NCBI GenBank assembly: GCA_903837355.1
Contig: CAILUI010000390.1
Location: forward strand, 1 to 40,148
Length of the DNA stretch: 40,148 nt
Reading direction: 5' to 3'
Origin: an uncultured Victivallales bacterium
GTDB lineage: Bacteria; Verrucomicrobiota; Lentisphaeria; Oligosphaerales; JAFGRS01
The notes below the pieces were generated by a model, which was given only the letters and a program-made list of their open reading frames with translations, searched no databases and was not told the origin of the DNA. Positions 16,431-24,138 of this stretch are shown one piece after another. Positions within the stretch are counted from its first letter, which is position 1, and every line of letters begins with the position of its first letter. A program made the position numbers and the translations under genes.

Positions 16431-17261
16431 CTACGGCCGAACCGGGACGTTACGGCGATAGGTCACGTCGACGAAGGAGGTCGTCTTGCCGGAGGCCGTG
16501 CGCTGGCGATGGATGTCGCGCAGGCGGTCCATAGCCTCCTCCATCCCCTGGACCGGGACGACGATGACGGCGCCATCGGTGAAGGTGCCGCGGGAGCGCA
16601 GGTGGACTTGCAGGCTGGGGAGCTGGTAGTCCAGTTGCACGAGTTCGACGTCGTAGGAGACCCCATCGGCCCGGCGTGCCAGGAGGCGCAGGAAGCGGAC
16701 CGCCCCGCGCAGGGCCTCGTCCTGGGCCTCTTCCCCGACGTTCAGCTTGGCGGCATTGCGGACGGCCGTGATCGCTGGCAGCAGTCGTTCTTTCGAGATG
16801 TCCCGCCAGGGGAGTACGACGCCGTCAGCGTCGATGAAGTATGGCGGTCGGCTGCGGACGACGGCCACGGGCACGCGCTCGACCACGGACACCTCGAGGA
16901 GGTCGGGGACGCGGCGGAGCAGTTCGGCGCGGGCGATCAGCGGGTCCCGTTCGAGAGCCAGGCGGAGGCGCCGCACGGGCAACTGCATGAGGTTCGAGGT
17001 GCCGACGATGGCGCCAGCCTCGGCGAGGCGTGCACGGACGACGGCCTCGGTCAGGGAGCGGTTGCCTTGCAGCGAGATGCGACGGAGGATGAAGTACGGG
17101 TTGGCCGAGACCAGGAGCCGGCGCAGGCCCAACCCGATTCCCGCTAACAGCCCTGCCGAGAGCAGCGCCAGGAGGGCCCAGAACGCGGCCCGCACCGACC
17201 AGCGCCGAACGACCTCGCGCAGGCCGGGCCTGCCCTTGTTCTGACTGATGGGACGTCTCAT
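16431..17261 (-). CDS. FtsQ/DivIB-like POTRA-domain membrane protein
   Basis: A 276-aa protein with a basic cytoplasmic N-terminus, one membrane helix (about residues 25-50, AAFWALLALLSAGLLAGIGLGL) and an extracytoplasmic part. The latter begins with a POTRA-like domain: FILRRISLQGNRSLTEAVVRARL, then DPLIARAELLRRVPDLLEVSVVERVPVAVV, which is the FtsQ pattern, followed by FIDADGVVLP. FtsQ links the early and late divisome. The gene is not in a division cluster here, so orthology to FtsQ is likely but not proven. I used the ATG at 17261; a TTG 12 bases upstream is possible. The C-terminal half ends in a basic strand (FVDVTYRRNVPVRP). Confidence 0.8.
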   Translation of the reverse strand: MRRPISQNKGRPGLREVVRRWSVRAAFWALLALLSAGLLAGIGLGLRRLLVSANPYFILRRISLQGNRSLTEAVVRARLAEAGAIVGTSNLMQLPVRRLRLALERDPLIARAELLRRVPDLLEVSVVERVPVAVVRSRPPYFIDADGVVLPWRDISKERLLPAITAVRNAAKLNVGEEAQDEALRGAVRFLRLLARRADGVSYDVELVQLDYQLPSLQVHLRSRGTFTDGAVIVVPVQGMEEAMDRLRDIHRQRTASGKTTSFVDVTYRRNVPVRP

Positions 17262-17597
17262 AGCTCTGGCCAACCGCCGATCTCATGGGTCCGCAGCACA
17301 CCACTCGCCGCCGAATCAACTGTCCGGCGGTTCGCCGCCCCGCGCGCGGCCCGCGCCGCGTTCAGCGGCCCCTATACTAGTGCCGACGGCTGCAAATGAC
17401 TAGCGCCCCGTCCGGCGGAAAAGCCCTGAAACTCGTGGCGCAGCCCTGGCGGGTGCGGTCTCCGCAGTGTATCTTGATCTTGTGGTGTGCCATTCGCTCG
17501 AGCCGGCTCGAGCGGAACCGTCAACGGCGTTTGTGGGCGCGGTGTCCGTCGGCTTTTGGGCCGCTGCCTGTGTGTGAACGTAGGGGAGTTGCGGGCC
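17262..17597. other. Intergenic region between divergent FtsQ-like and beta-propeller genes
   Basis: A 336-base divergent gap. It holds one perfect 20-bp palindrome (see separate entry) and a lone TATACT at 17373-17378 without a good partner box. I see no gene or RNA in it. Confidence 0.5.
17495..17514. promoter_or_regulatory. Perfect 20-bp palindrome, possible operator
   Basis: CGCTCGAGCC followed directly by GGCTCGAGCG. The dyad has no loop, which suits a site for a dimeric DNA-binding protein better than an RNA hairpin. It lies 84 bases upstream of the beta-propeller gene start. Confidence 0.45.
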
Positions 17598-19841
17598 ATG
17601 AGAACACGGCGAGTTGTGGGCTGCGTGTTGGGTCTCCTGGTGGGGTTCATGCCGCTGCACATGCAGGCGGGCCAGAGTACACTGCAGAACGCCATTGCAC
17701 GCTTCCTGGCGGCGCACCGGCAGGCGCCGACGCGCGCCAAGGCGCCGGTACGGTTCAGCAGCTACAGCCAGATTGCGCGGACGCTGAAGCAGCCGCAATT
17801 CAGCAATGCCTACGGTGGCCTTGACCGCCGGGTGTCTACGGCGTTGGGGCAGTCGGGTGTCAGCATGACCGGTGTCCTGCCGGCCGCAGCGCTCGCCGCG
17901 GACGCGGTGGCGTCGGCCAGTACCGGCACCAACACTCAGGTCAGCGGCGTGGATGAAGCGGATCTGGTGAAGACGGACGGTACAATCCTCTACACGGTGT
18001 CACACGGACGCCTGGCGGTCGTGCGCGCTGCAGCCCAGTCGGACAGCGGCGCCGCGACCCCCCTCGAACTGCTGTCGTTGGTCGAGTTCGGGGACGATGG
18101 TTTCGTGCCCACCGAGTTGCACCTGTACGGCCACTTCCTGGTCGTCGTTGGGACCTCCTACGATTACAGCTTCCTTGATTACCCGGTGCTGGTTGATCCG
18201 GTCGTGACCACCGCCAAGGTGGCCCGTCTGATGCCGATCTGGGGCGGCACGGCACGCGTGGTGCTGCGTGTTTACGACGTCACCGATCCGGCGGCGGTAT
18301 CGCTGGTGCGCACGTTGCAGATAGAGGGCACGCAGGTGGCCTCGCGGCGGATCGGGCAGCATCTCTACGTGCTGGCGCGCGCCTATCCCTTCCTGGATGC
18401 GGCCCTCGACACGCGCCGCAACACAGCCGCGGCCGGACTGGTACCGCGCGTCGGCGACTCCCTTGCCGGCGACGGGTTCCGGGATCTGCTGCCGACCGAG
18501 GTCGCGGCCCTGCCTGGCTGCTACGAGGCGTCTTATCTCGTCATCGCCGCGCTGGACCTCGGCAGTGCCACCGGCGAGTTCCGTCCACAGGCTTTCCTGG
18601 GGGCCGGGAATGTGGTGTATGTCTCTGAGAGCAACCTCTACGTCGCCTCATCATCGTGGTTCTGGCGGCCGCTGCTGGCGATGACGGCGGCGGGGACCGC
18701 GGCCGAGACCGCGGCCGAGACCGTGACGCTCTTCCGCTTCCGGCTCAGTGGCACGGCCGTGCAGTTTGCGGCTCAGGGCGCGGTACCGGGGCGCGTGCTC
18801 AACTCCTTCAGCATGGACGAGCGCCGCGGGGTCTTCCGTATCGCGACTACGGCCTACCCGACGCTGTGGACCGATGCCGGGGAGACGAGCGGTGTTTACA
18901 CCCTCGATCTCGGCCTCAATCGTCTGGGTGAGGTCACCGGCCTCGCACCGGGCGAGCGCATCTACGCGGCACGTTTCCTGGGCGAGCGCTGCTACCTGGT
19001 CACCTTCAAGACCATCGATCCGCTGTTTGTCATCGACCTCGCGAATCCGGCCCGGCCACAGGTCCTCGGCGAGCTCAAGGTCCCCGGATACAGCTCCTAC
19101 CTGCATCCGTTTGACAGCACCCATCTCATCGGTTTCGGCAAGTACGTGCAGGTGGTGCAGACCCCGTGGTCTGGGGCGGACGGGGTGCCGCTGGAGCAGG
19201 GGCTGAAGGTCTCGCTGTTTGACGTTAGCGACGTGTCGAAGCCGCAGGAGTTGTACAGTGAGCGTATCGGGGTTCGGGGTTCCTCCTCCGAAGCTCTCTA
19301 CGACCATCACGCCTTCCTTTTCGACCCAGCGCGCGGCCTGCTCGCCTTCCCTTGCACGATCCGCGAGTTTGTTGACCCGGCCGACCCCGCAGACCCGTGG
19401 TGGTGGGGTGATTTCGTCTTCCAGGGCCTGGTGGCCTATGGGCTGTCGGTGGACAGCGGTTTCACCCGGCTCGGGGCGGTAACGCACGTGGACGCGGAGC
19501 CGGTTGAAGCCTGGGATGCGCCATGGGATCGCACGGTGCGTCGTGGGCTCGTGGTCGGAGGGCTGCTGCACTCCGTATCCGAGGGGATGATCAAGGCCAA
19601 CGACCTAACGACGCTGGAGGAACGCTCCTCCCTCGAACTGCCATGGGAGGACGTGGCCAGCCCGGACCCGCTGGTCTACTGGCTACTTACCGACGTGAGC
19701 GTGAGTTCGGGGGCCGACGGCAGCAGTGGCGATCTCGGTCCGGCAGGGCAGACGGACGGGGCCTCCGCCGAGCCACCGGCGGTCACGCCGGCAGCCGCCA
19801 TGGGCGAGTTGTTCCGCGGCTTCCTGGAGGCCACCCGCTGA
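17598..19841 (+). CDS. Secreted beta-propeller domain protein (Beta_propel family)
   Basis: A 747-aa exported protein. I chose the ATG at 17598, with AGGGGAG about 9 bases upstream, because it starts a signal peptide (MRTRRVVGCVLGLLVGFMPL); 37 further codons upstream are open. The hallmark of this family, VSGVDEADLVKTDGTILYTVS, is at about residues 114-134, followed by repeated blades (LHLYGHFLVVVGTSYDY, RIGQHLYVLAR, VVYVSESNLYVASS, SYLHPFDSTHLIGFGK). It was first noted in archaea and Gram-positive bacteria; its function is not known. A 12-bp tandem duplication at 18696-18719 gives TAAETAAE, which looks like recent slippage in a linker. The stop overlaps the next gene by 4 bases. Confidence 0.85.
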   Translation: MRTRRVVGCVLGLLVGFMPLHMQAGQSTLQNAIARFLAAHRQAPTRAKAPVRFSSYSQIARTLKQPQFSNAYGGLDRRVSTALGQSGVSMTGVLPAAALAADAVASASTGTNTQVSGVDEADLVKTDGTILYTVSHGRLAVVRAAAQSDSGAATPLELLSLVEFGDDGFVPTELHLYGHFLVVVGTSYDYSFLDYPVLVDPVVTTAKVARLMPIWGGTARVVLRVYDVTDPAAVSLVRTLQIEGTQVASRRIGQHLYVLARAYPFLDAALDTRRNTAAAGLVPRVGDSLAGDGFRDLLPTEVAALPGCYEASYLVIAALDLGSATGEFRPQAFLGAGNVVYVSESNLYVASSSWFWRPLLAMTAAGTAAETAAETVTLFRFRLSGTAVQFAAQGAVPGRVLNSFSMDERRGVFRIATTAYPTLWTDAGETSGVYTLDLGLNRLGEVTGLAPGERIYAARFLGERCYLVTFKTIDPLFVIDLANPARPQVLGELKVPGYSSYLHPFDSTHLIGFGKYVQVVQTPWSGADGVPLEQGLKVSLFDVSDVSKPQELYSERIGVRGSSSEALYDHHAFLFDPARGLLAFPCTIREFVDPADPADPWWWGDFVFQGLVAYGLSVDSGFTRLGAVTHVDAEPVEAWDAPWDRTVRRGLVVGGLLHSVSEGMIKANDLTTLEERSSLELPWEDVASPDPLVYWLLTDVSVSSGADGSSGDLGPAGQTDGASAEPPAVTPAAAMGELFRGFLEATR

Positions 19842-20167
19842 GTTCCCTGCGCACGGTCTGTACGCGCTGCGGGACCTGCTGCCGCTGGCCCGGCTATGTG
19901 CGCCTGAGTGCGGCTGAGGCCGATCTGATCGCCGCGGCGCTGGGGCTGGAGCCGCGGGACTTCATTGAACGCTATACGGCCGTCACCGCGGACCGGCGTT
20001 CGTTGACTCTGATCGAGCGCCCGGACGGGGGCTGCATCATGCTCAGCGCGGGCAACCTCTGCCGCGTCAACGCCGTCAAGCCACGCCAGTGCCGAACCTT
20101 TCCGGAGGGCTGGCGGTTCCCCGGGTACGAGACTCTCTGCCAGGCTCGCAGCAACGCCGAAACGTAG
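19838..20167 (+). CDS. YkgJ-type CxxCxxCC cysteine-cluster protein, CTG start
   Basis: A small protein of about 109 aa of the zinc/iron-chelating (YkgJ, CxxCxxCC) family. The motif CTRCGTCCRWPGYVRLS is close to the N-terminus, and further Cys occur in GGCIML, NLCRVNAVKPRQCRTFP and ETLC, as in the family. The function is unknown; metal binding is inferred from the cysteines. No ATG, GTG or TTG lies in frame just before the first motif. A CTG at 19838 overlaps the stop of the propeller gene (CTGA) and has GGAGG at 19826-19830, 7 bases upstream, so CTG is the best start. It is translationally coupled to the beta-propeller gene. It converges on the PilT gene. Confidence 0.75.
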   Translation: MSSLRTVCTRCGTCCRWPGYVRLSAAEADLIAAALGLEPRDFIERYTAVTADRRSLTLIERPDGGCIMLSAGNLCRVNAVKPRQCRTFPEGWRFPGYETLCQARSNAET

Positions 20168-20206
20168 CCGGCGAACAGCCTTCGGCGAACCCCGGCGTCG
20201 GTTGGC

Positions 20207-21298
20207 TCAGTTGATGATGCCGCCATCCGACAGGAAGATGCCCTTCAGGTTCATCTTCAGGGACTGCGCGTTGTCGGACGTCTCCAGCGCCGCCTCTTCA
20301 GTGATCACGCCATCGTTGACCAGTTTCAGCAGGCACTTGTTGAAGCTGATCATGCCGTCATCCTCGCCGCCTTCGATCGCACTGGAGAGCTTCGCCAGCC
20401 GGTTTTCCGCGATCAACTTGCGCACGATCGGCGTCGAGATCAGGATCTCGGTCACCGGCACGACGCCCTTGCCGGTGGCGCGGGGCACCAGGCGCTGGCA
20501 GATGATGGCGCGCAGGGAGGTCGAAAGCGAGTTGCGGACCGAGTCGCGTTGGTCGTTGGGGTACATGTCAAGAATGCGGTTGACGGATTGGCCGGCATCC
20601 TTGGTGTGCAGGGTGGTCATCACCAGGTGCCCTGTCTCCGACGCTGCCAGGGCCGTCTCGAAGGTCTCGGTGTTGCGCATTTCCCCGATGACGATCACGT
20701 CGGGGTCCTGCCGCAGCGAGTGGATCAGCGCCGAACCGAAGGTCTCGGCGTCAAGCCCGACCTCGCGCTGTTCGATGATGCTGGTCCCATCTTTGAAGGT
20801 GTACTCGATCGGGTCCTCGATGGTGATGATGTGGCGGCTGAGCTTGGTGTTCATGTGGTCGATCATGCCTGCGAGCGTCGTCGACTTACCCGACCCGGTC
20901 GTGCCGGTGACAAAGACGATGCCGTTGTTGCCCTCGGAGATCGTGCGCAGCACATCGGGGAGGTTCAGTTCGGCGATGTTGGGGACCTTGCCTTTCACGA
21001 AACGCAGCGTCAGTCCCATCTTGCCGCGCTGCCGGTGCAGGTTGGAGCGGAAACGGCCGACACCCTCTTCCTCGAAGGCGAAATCCGCATCGCCCGTCCT
21101 GCGGTAGTCCTCCATATTGCCCGGGGTGATGATCTCGGAGATAGCGTGTTCCAGGAAGTCGCGGCTGGTCAGGAAGTCCACCTCAACGAGGGAACCGTCG
21201 ACGCGGAGAACGACGTTGCTATCCTCGCGGATATGCCAGTCCGAAGCTCCTTCGGCGACGCCGGTGGCGAGGACATCATGAAGGGACGATCTAACCAT
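20207..21298 (-). CDS. pilT: Type IV pilus retraction ATPase, PilT/PilU family
   Basis: A 363-aa cytoplasmic hexameric ATPase that drives pilus retraction. Landmarks in order: the N-terminal PAS-like domain (SDWHIREDSNVVLRVDG), Walker A GTTGSGKSTT, the Asp box TIEDPIEYTF, Walker B-type DPDVIVIGEMRN, the His box GHLVMTTLHTKDA, and a C-terminus LKMNLKGIFLSDGG. That C-terminus resembles PilT/PilU homologues of PVC-type bacteria more than Pseudomonas PilT. I took the ATG at 21298, which has GGAGGG about 11 bases upstream; the frame is open a further 105 codons, but those codons have no PilT features. No other pilus gene is in the window, so it is an isolated copy. PilT versus PilU is undecided. 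Confidence 0.92.
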   Translation of the reverse strand: MVRSSLHDVLATGVAEGASDWHIREDSNVVLRVDGSLVEVDFLTSRDFLEHAISEIITPGNMEDYRRTGDADFAFEEEGVGRFRSNLHRQRGKMGLTLRFVKGKVPNIAELNLPDVLRTISEGNNGIVFVTGTTGSGKSTTLAGMIDHMNTKLSRHIITIEDPIEYTFKDGTSIIEQREVGLDAETFGSALIHSLRQDPDVIVIGEMRNTETFETALAASETGHLVMTTLHTKDAGQSVNRILDMYPNDQRDSVRNSLSTSLRAIICQRLVPRATGKGVVPVTEILISTPIVRKLIAENRLAKLSSAIEGGEDDGMISFNKCLLKLVNDGVITEEAALETSDNAQSLKMNLKGIFLSDGGIIN

Positions 21299-21387
21299 GG
21301 CGAGCAAGCCCTCCAGCCAGGCGGCAGGTGCCGGGCGCCGCAGAAGCGGGTCCGGTTGCGCCGCGGGTTGATCACAGTTGCAGGCGG

Positions 21388-21416
21388 ACTCTACCCCGGC
21401 GGTTGGCGCAATGCAA
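21388..21416 (-). promoter_or_regulatory. Weak candidate promoter for the PilT gene
   Basis: On the minus strand TTGCAT (21416-21411), 17 bases, TAGAGT (21393-21388). The -35 matches 3 of 6 and the -10 matches 4 of 6 consensus positions; it lies about 90 bases before the start. Confidence 0.22.
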
Positions 21417-21443
21417 CTGAGCCGCGCTGTGATGGGCAGCCGG

Positions 21444-22902
21444 TCACACTGTTTGAGTGACCAGCACCTCTTCGCCGAGCATATCGATGAGCTTGACGGC
21501 GACGGTGGTGGGGCCGGCCGGTGCGGGCAGTTCGTAACGGCCGTTGACCAGGTCGGTCTTCTTCTCCGGCACGTCGGCCAGGGCGACGGTGAAGACGCCG
21601 CGGGCGGCGTCATAGGCCGCGTCGATCAGGATGCAGTCGACCATGGCGCGCCAGTCGTCGATCTGCGGACTCAGCACGCCGGCCTGCTGCTTGAGCCGCT
21701 CGACGATGGACGGCGAGATGAACTCGTGGACCTCGACGATCAGCGTGGCGCCGTCGCGGCGCACCTCGACCTGCGCCTGGGCCGGCTGGTGCACCAGGAA
21801 GGCGCCGTACTTCGTGTCCGTGCGCAACTCCACGACTTCGATGCGGTTGGGGACTTCTGCTTGGCGGCGCAGGCGGTTCCAGTCAGCAACCCAGGCGTCG
21901 ACCGGGGTCTCCTTGCCGAGGCAGACGAGGACCACGTCGCGGCCCTCGTCCGGGCGCGCGGCCAGCTCGCGCTTTAGTTCCTCGAGATCAAGGAGGGTGA
22001 GGGGGTGGCCGAAGGGGACGATCTTGGCCAGGGCCTTGCCGCGGGTGCCATCGAAGAAGCTGTCGCCGCGGGTGCGGGTGACGCCGAGGTGCTCGCAGGC
22101 CAGGTTGACGGCCTCGTTGTGCTGGATCTGCAGGTCGTAGTCGTTGACCCGCCAGACGGTGAAGCCGAGTTGGGCCGGGCGGACGGCCGGGACCGCCGCG
22201 TCGCCGCCTTCGATGGCCAGGCTGCCCTGCTGCGGCTTGGCGGACGCCGCAGTCTGCGCTGCGATGATCGCCTGCAGCCGCTTGCTCGTCGTCTGGATGG
22301 CGCCCTTGTTGATGTCACAGCCGATCCAGCGCCGCCCCAGCTTCTGCGCCACCGCCGCCGTCGTCCCCGAACCGAGGAAACAGTCGAGGACGAGGTCGCC
22401 GGGGTTGGAGCAGCATCGGATGATCCGCTTCAGAAGCTCCTTCGGTGTACTGGATCTGTTCGCCGAGGGTGTAGGTCTCGCCGGCGAGGCGGGCGGCGCC
22501 CTTGGGGCCGCGCAGGGAGACCTTGCGCACGTAGTCGGCGCCGGAGTCGAAGGGCGGGTCGATGTAGATCAGGTTCACCTTGCCGCGGAAGCCGTTGGCC
22601 AGCAGGTGGGCCAGGACCTCCTTGTTGTCGCCGTGGAAGAGCAGGCCGCCGCCGGGGTGGGCAGCGGGCCAGTGCGGCTAGGGCCGAGCGGCCCCCTTGG
22701 CGAGCGCCGCCGCCGGGTCGTAGGTCTCGATGTGCTGCGCCGGGAAGGCGGTGAGTTGGGTCAGGGGCCGTTTGCCGACCCAGGTCAGCATGGGCCGGCC
22801 CTTGGCCTTGGTGATGGTGACCGGCGTGCCGGTGGCGGGTGGTGTAGGCGCGGCGGCGGCGCCGCCGGTCGGTTCGGATGCGGCGGTATTCGGTGAGGTC
22901 AC
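21444..22902 (-). pseudogene. Type III-like DNA methyltransferase (mod), broken by nonsense codon and internal deletion
   Basis: This is a beta-class DNA methyltransferase in pieces. The N-terminus begins at a GTG at 22902 that overlaps the Fic stop (GTGA) and includes MLTWVGKRPLTQLTAFPAQH. A TAG at 22678-22680 then interrupts the frame. The same frame continues past it with GGLLFHGDNKEVLAHLLANG and the catalytic DPPF motif (22549-22560), then LGEQIQYT. Near 22442 the sequence jumps, in another frame, to PKELLKRIIRCCSNPGD and the AdoMet motif FLGSGTT (22359-22379), followed by an intact C-terminal part of about 300 residues ending at 21444. In whole relatives a few hundred residues with the target-recognition domain separate these two blocks. 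The junction has a CCGA that both sides could supply. As it stands it cannot make a full enzyme. Confidence 0.8.
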
Positions 22903-24053
22903 GGTTCCGGTTCTTCCAGGATGCGGAGGATCTCATCGGCGACATAGAAGCGGTTCCGCCGTCCGCCAGTCACCTCGCGGAGGATACTGGCGGCAGTGAG
23001 CTTGTCGATGCAGCGCTGGACGCCCGCCGGGGTCGCCGCGAAAGCCTTGGCGAGGTGCGGGTTACTGACCGCGGGCTCGGCGAAGACCGTATCCACCAGC
23101 CGCAGGGCGAGGCTGCCGGCCCTTTCGGCCTGGAGGCGCTCGCGGTACTCGCGCCAGAGCGCCAGCAGCCGGTCGGAGCGCCGCACGGCATCGCGGGCCT
23201 GAGCGGCCACCGCCCGCAGGAAGAAGTCCACCCATTCCTCCCACTCGCCGCGGAAGCTGACTCCGAGCAGGCGCTCGTAGTACTCCTCACGGTGGCGCTC
23301 GAAGAAGGCGCTGAGGTACAGCAGCGGCTGGGGCAGCAGGCGGTCGATGCAGAGGAGCAGGACGATCAGCAGCCGCCCGATGCGCCCATTGCCGTCCAGG
23401 AAGGGATGAATGGCCTCGAACTGGTAGTGGATGAGGGCCAGGCGCACCAACGGCGGCAGGTCGCTCGCCTCATGCAGGTAGCGCTCCAGCGCGCCCAGAG
23501 CGTCGTCCATCTCGGGCACGGGTGGCGGTACGTAGGCCGCATCGCTGAGCGTACAACCGGGCCGGCCGATCCAGTTCTGGGAGCAGCGGAACTCGCCGGG
23601 CGTCTGGGCCTGCCCACGAACGCCGTCCAGGAGCAGGGCGTGCATCTCCCGCAACAGCCGCAGCGACACCGGCAACTCGCTGAGCCGCGCCAGGCCATGG
23701 TCCAAGGCCCGGACGTAGTTGGCGACCTCGCGGACGTCGGGAGCCGGTGTGGCACGCGCTGGGGCCGCCTCGAAGAAGAGGAGGTCTGAGAGCGAGGCCT
23801 GGGTACCCTCGATGCGGCTGGAAAGCACCGCCTCTCGCCGTGCAAAGGGGCGGATGAGAAGATGCGGGTTCGGCAGGGTCCGCCCTACCCCGGCCAGTTC
23901 GCTGAGCGCCCGGTCGGCCTCCGACAGCCGACAGACCAGCGGCAGCGTGAAGCGCAGCTCCGGCGGCAAAAGCCTGGGCTGGAACGCCACGTAGCCCCGT
24001 GCCGTCTTCAGGGGAGATCCCGCCCGCTGGCTCTGGATGTCAGCGCTCTGCAT
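22899..24053 (-). CDS. Fic-family protein (class II, N-terminal inhibitory helix), probable AMP-transferase
   Basis: A 384-aa intact cytoplasmic protein. The Fic core motif HPFLDGNGR spans residues 216-224, so His216 is the catalytic base; such proteins usually transfer AMP from ATP to Ser, Thr or Tyr of a target protein. The N-terminal helix LSSRIEGTQ has the inhibitory pattern S-x-x-x-E-G (Ser78 to Glu82), where the Glu blocks the ATP site until released: a class II self-inhibited Fic. A winged-helix-like C-terminal segment (VSNPHLAKAFAATPAGVQRCIDKL) may bind DNA. Its stop overlaps the mod start (GTGA), and it lies 86 bases after the res remnant. It is the only undamaged gene of this locus. 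No separate antitoxin is seen, as expected if inhibition is built in. Confidence 0.92.
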   Translation of the reverse strand: MQSADIQSQRAGSPLKTARGYVAFQPRLLPPELRFTLPLVCRLSEADRALSELAGVGRTLPNPHLLIRPFARREAVLSSRIEGTQASLSDLLFFEAAPARATPAPDVREVANYVRALDHGLARLSELPVSLRLLREMHALLLDGVRGQAQTPGEFRCSQNWIGRPGCTLSDAAYVPPPVPEMDDALGALERYLHEASDLPPLVRLALIHYQFEAIHPFLDGNGRIGRLLIVLLLCIDRLLPQPLLYLSAFFERHREEYYERLLGVSFRGEWEEWVDFFLRAVAAQARDAVRRSDRLLALWREYRERLQAERAGSLALRLVDTVFAEPAVSNPHLAKAFAATPAGVQRCIDKLTAASILREVTGGRRNRFYVADEILRILEEPEP

Positions 24054-24059
24054 GGCAAC

Positions 24060-24073
24060 GATACGCCCGTATC
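24060..24073. promoter_or_regulatory. Palindrome in the fic leader, possible operator
   Basis: GATACG-CC-CGTATC, a perfect 6-bp dyad with a 2-base spacer, between the TATAAT box and the Fic start codon. The position suits repression of fic, perhaps by the winged-helix part of Fic itself; that is a guess. Confidence 0.45.
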
Positions 24074-24088
24074 ACAGGTATGGACCGT

Positions 24089-24094
24089 ATTATA
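24089..24094 (-). promoter_or_regulatory. Consensus -10 box (TATAAT) for fic
   Basis: A perfect TATAAT on the minus strand, in a short AT-rich island, 36 bases before the Fic start. No good -35 box lies 16-18 bases upstream; a second TATACT is about 20 bases further up. This makes separate transcription of fic-mod, without res, likely. Confidence 0.5.
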
Positions 24095-24138
24095 CTCTGG
24101 ACTCCTTCAGTATAGCACGGGTGCGGCGATTGCGCCGC

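Noticed and set aside
18696..18722. Tandem 12-mer as a regulatory repeat
   Set aside because: It is in frame within the beta-propeller gene and only duplicates four residues.
22430..22945. 171-codon Arg/Pro-rich frame over the mod N-terminus
   Set aside because: It is a shadow frame; the Mod motifs are in a neighbouring frame.
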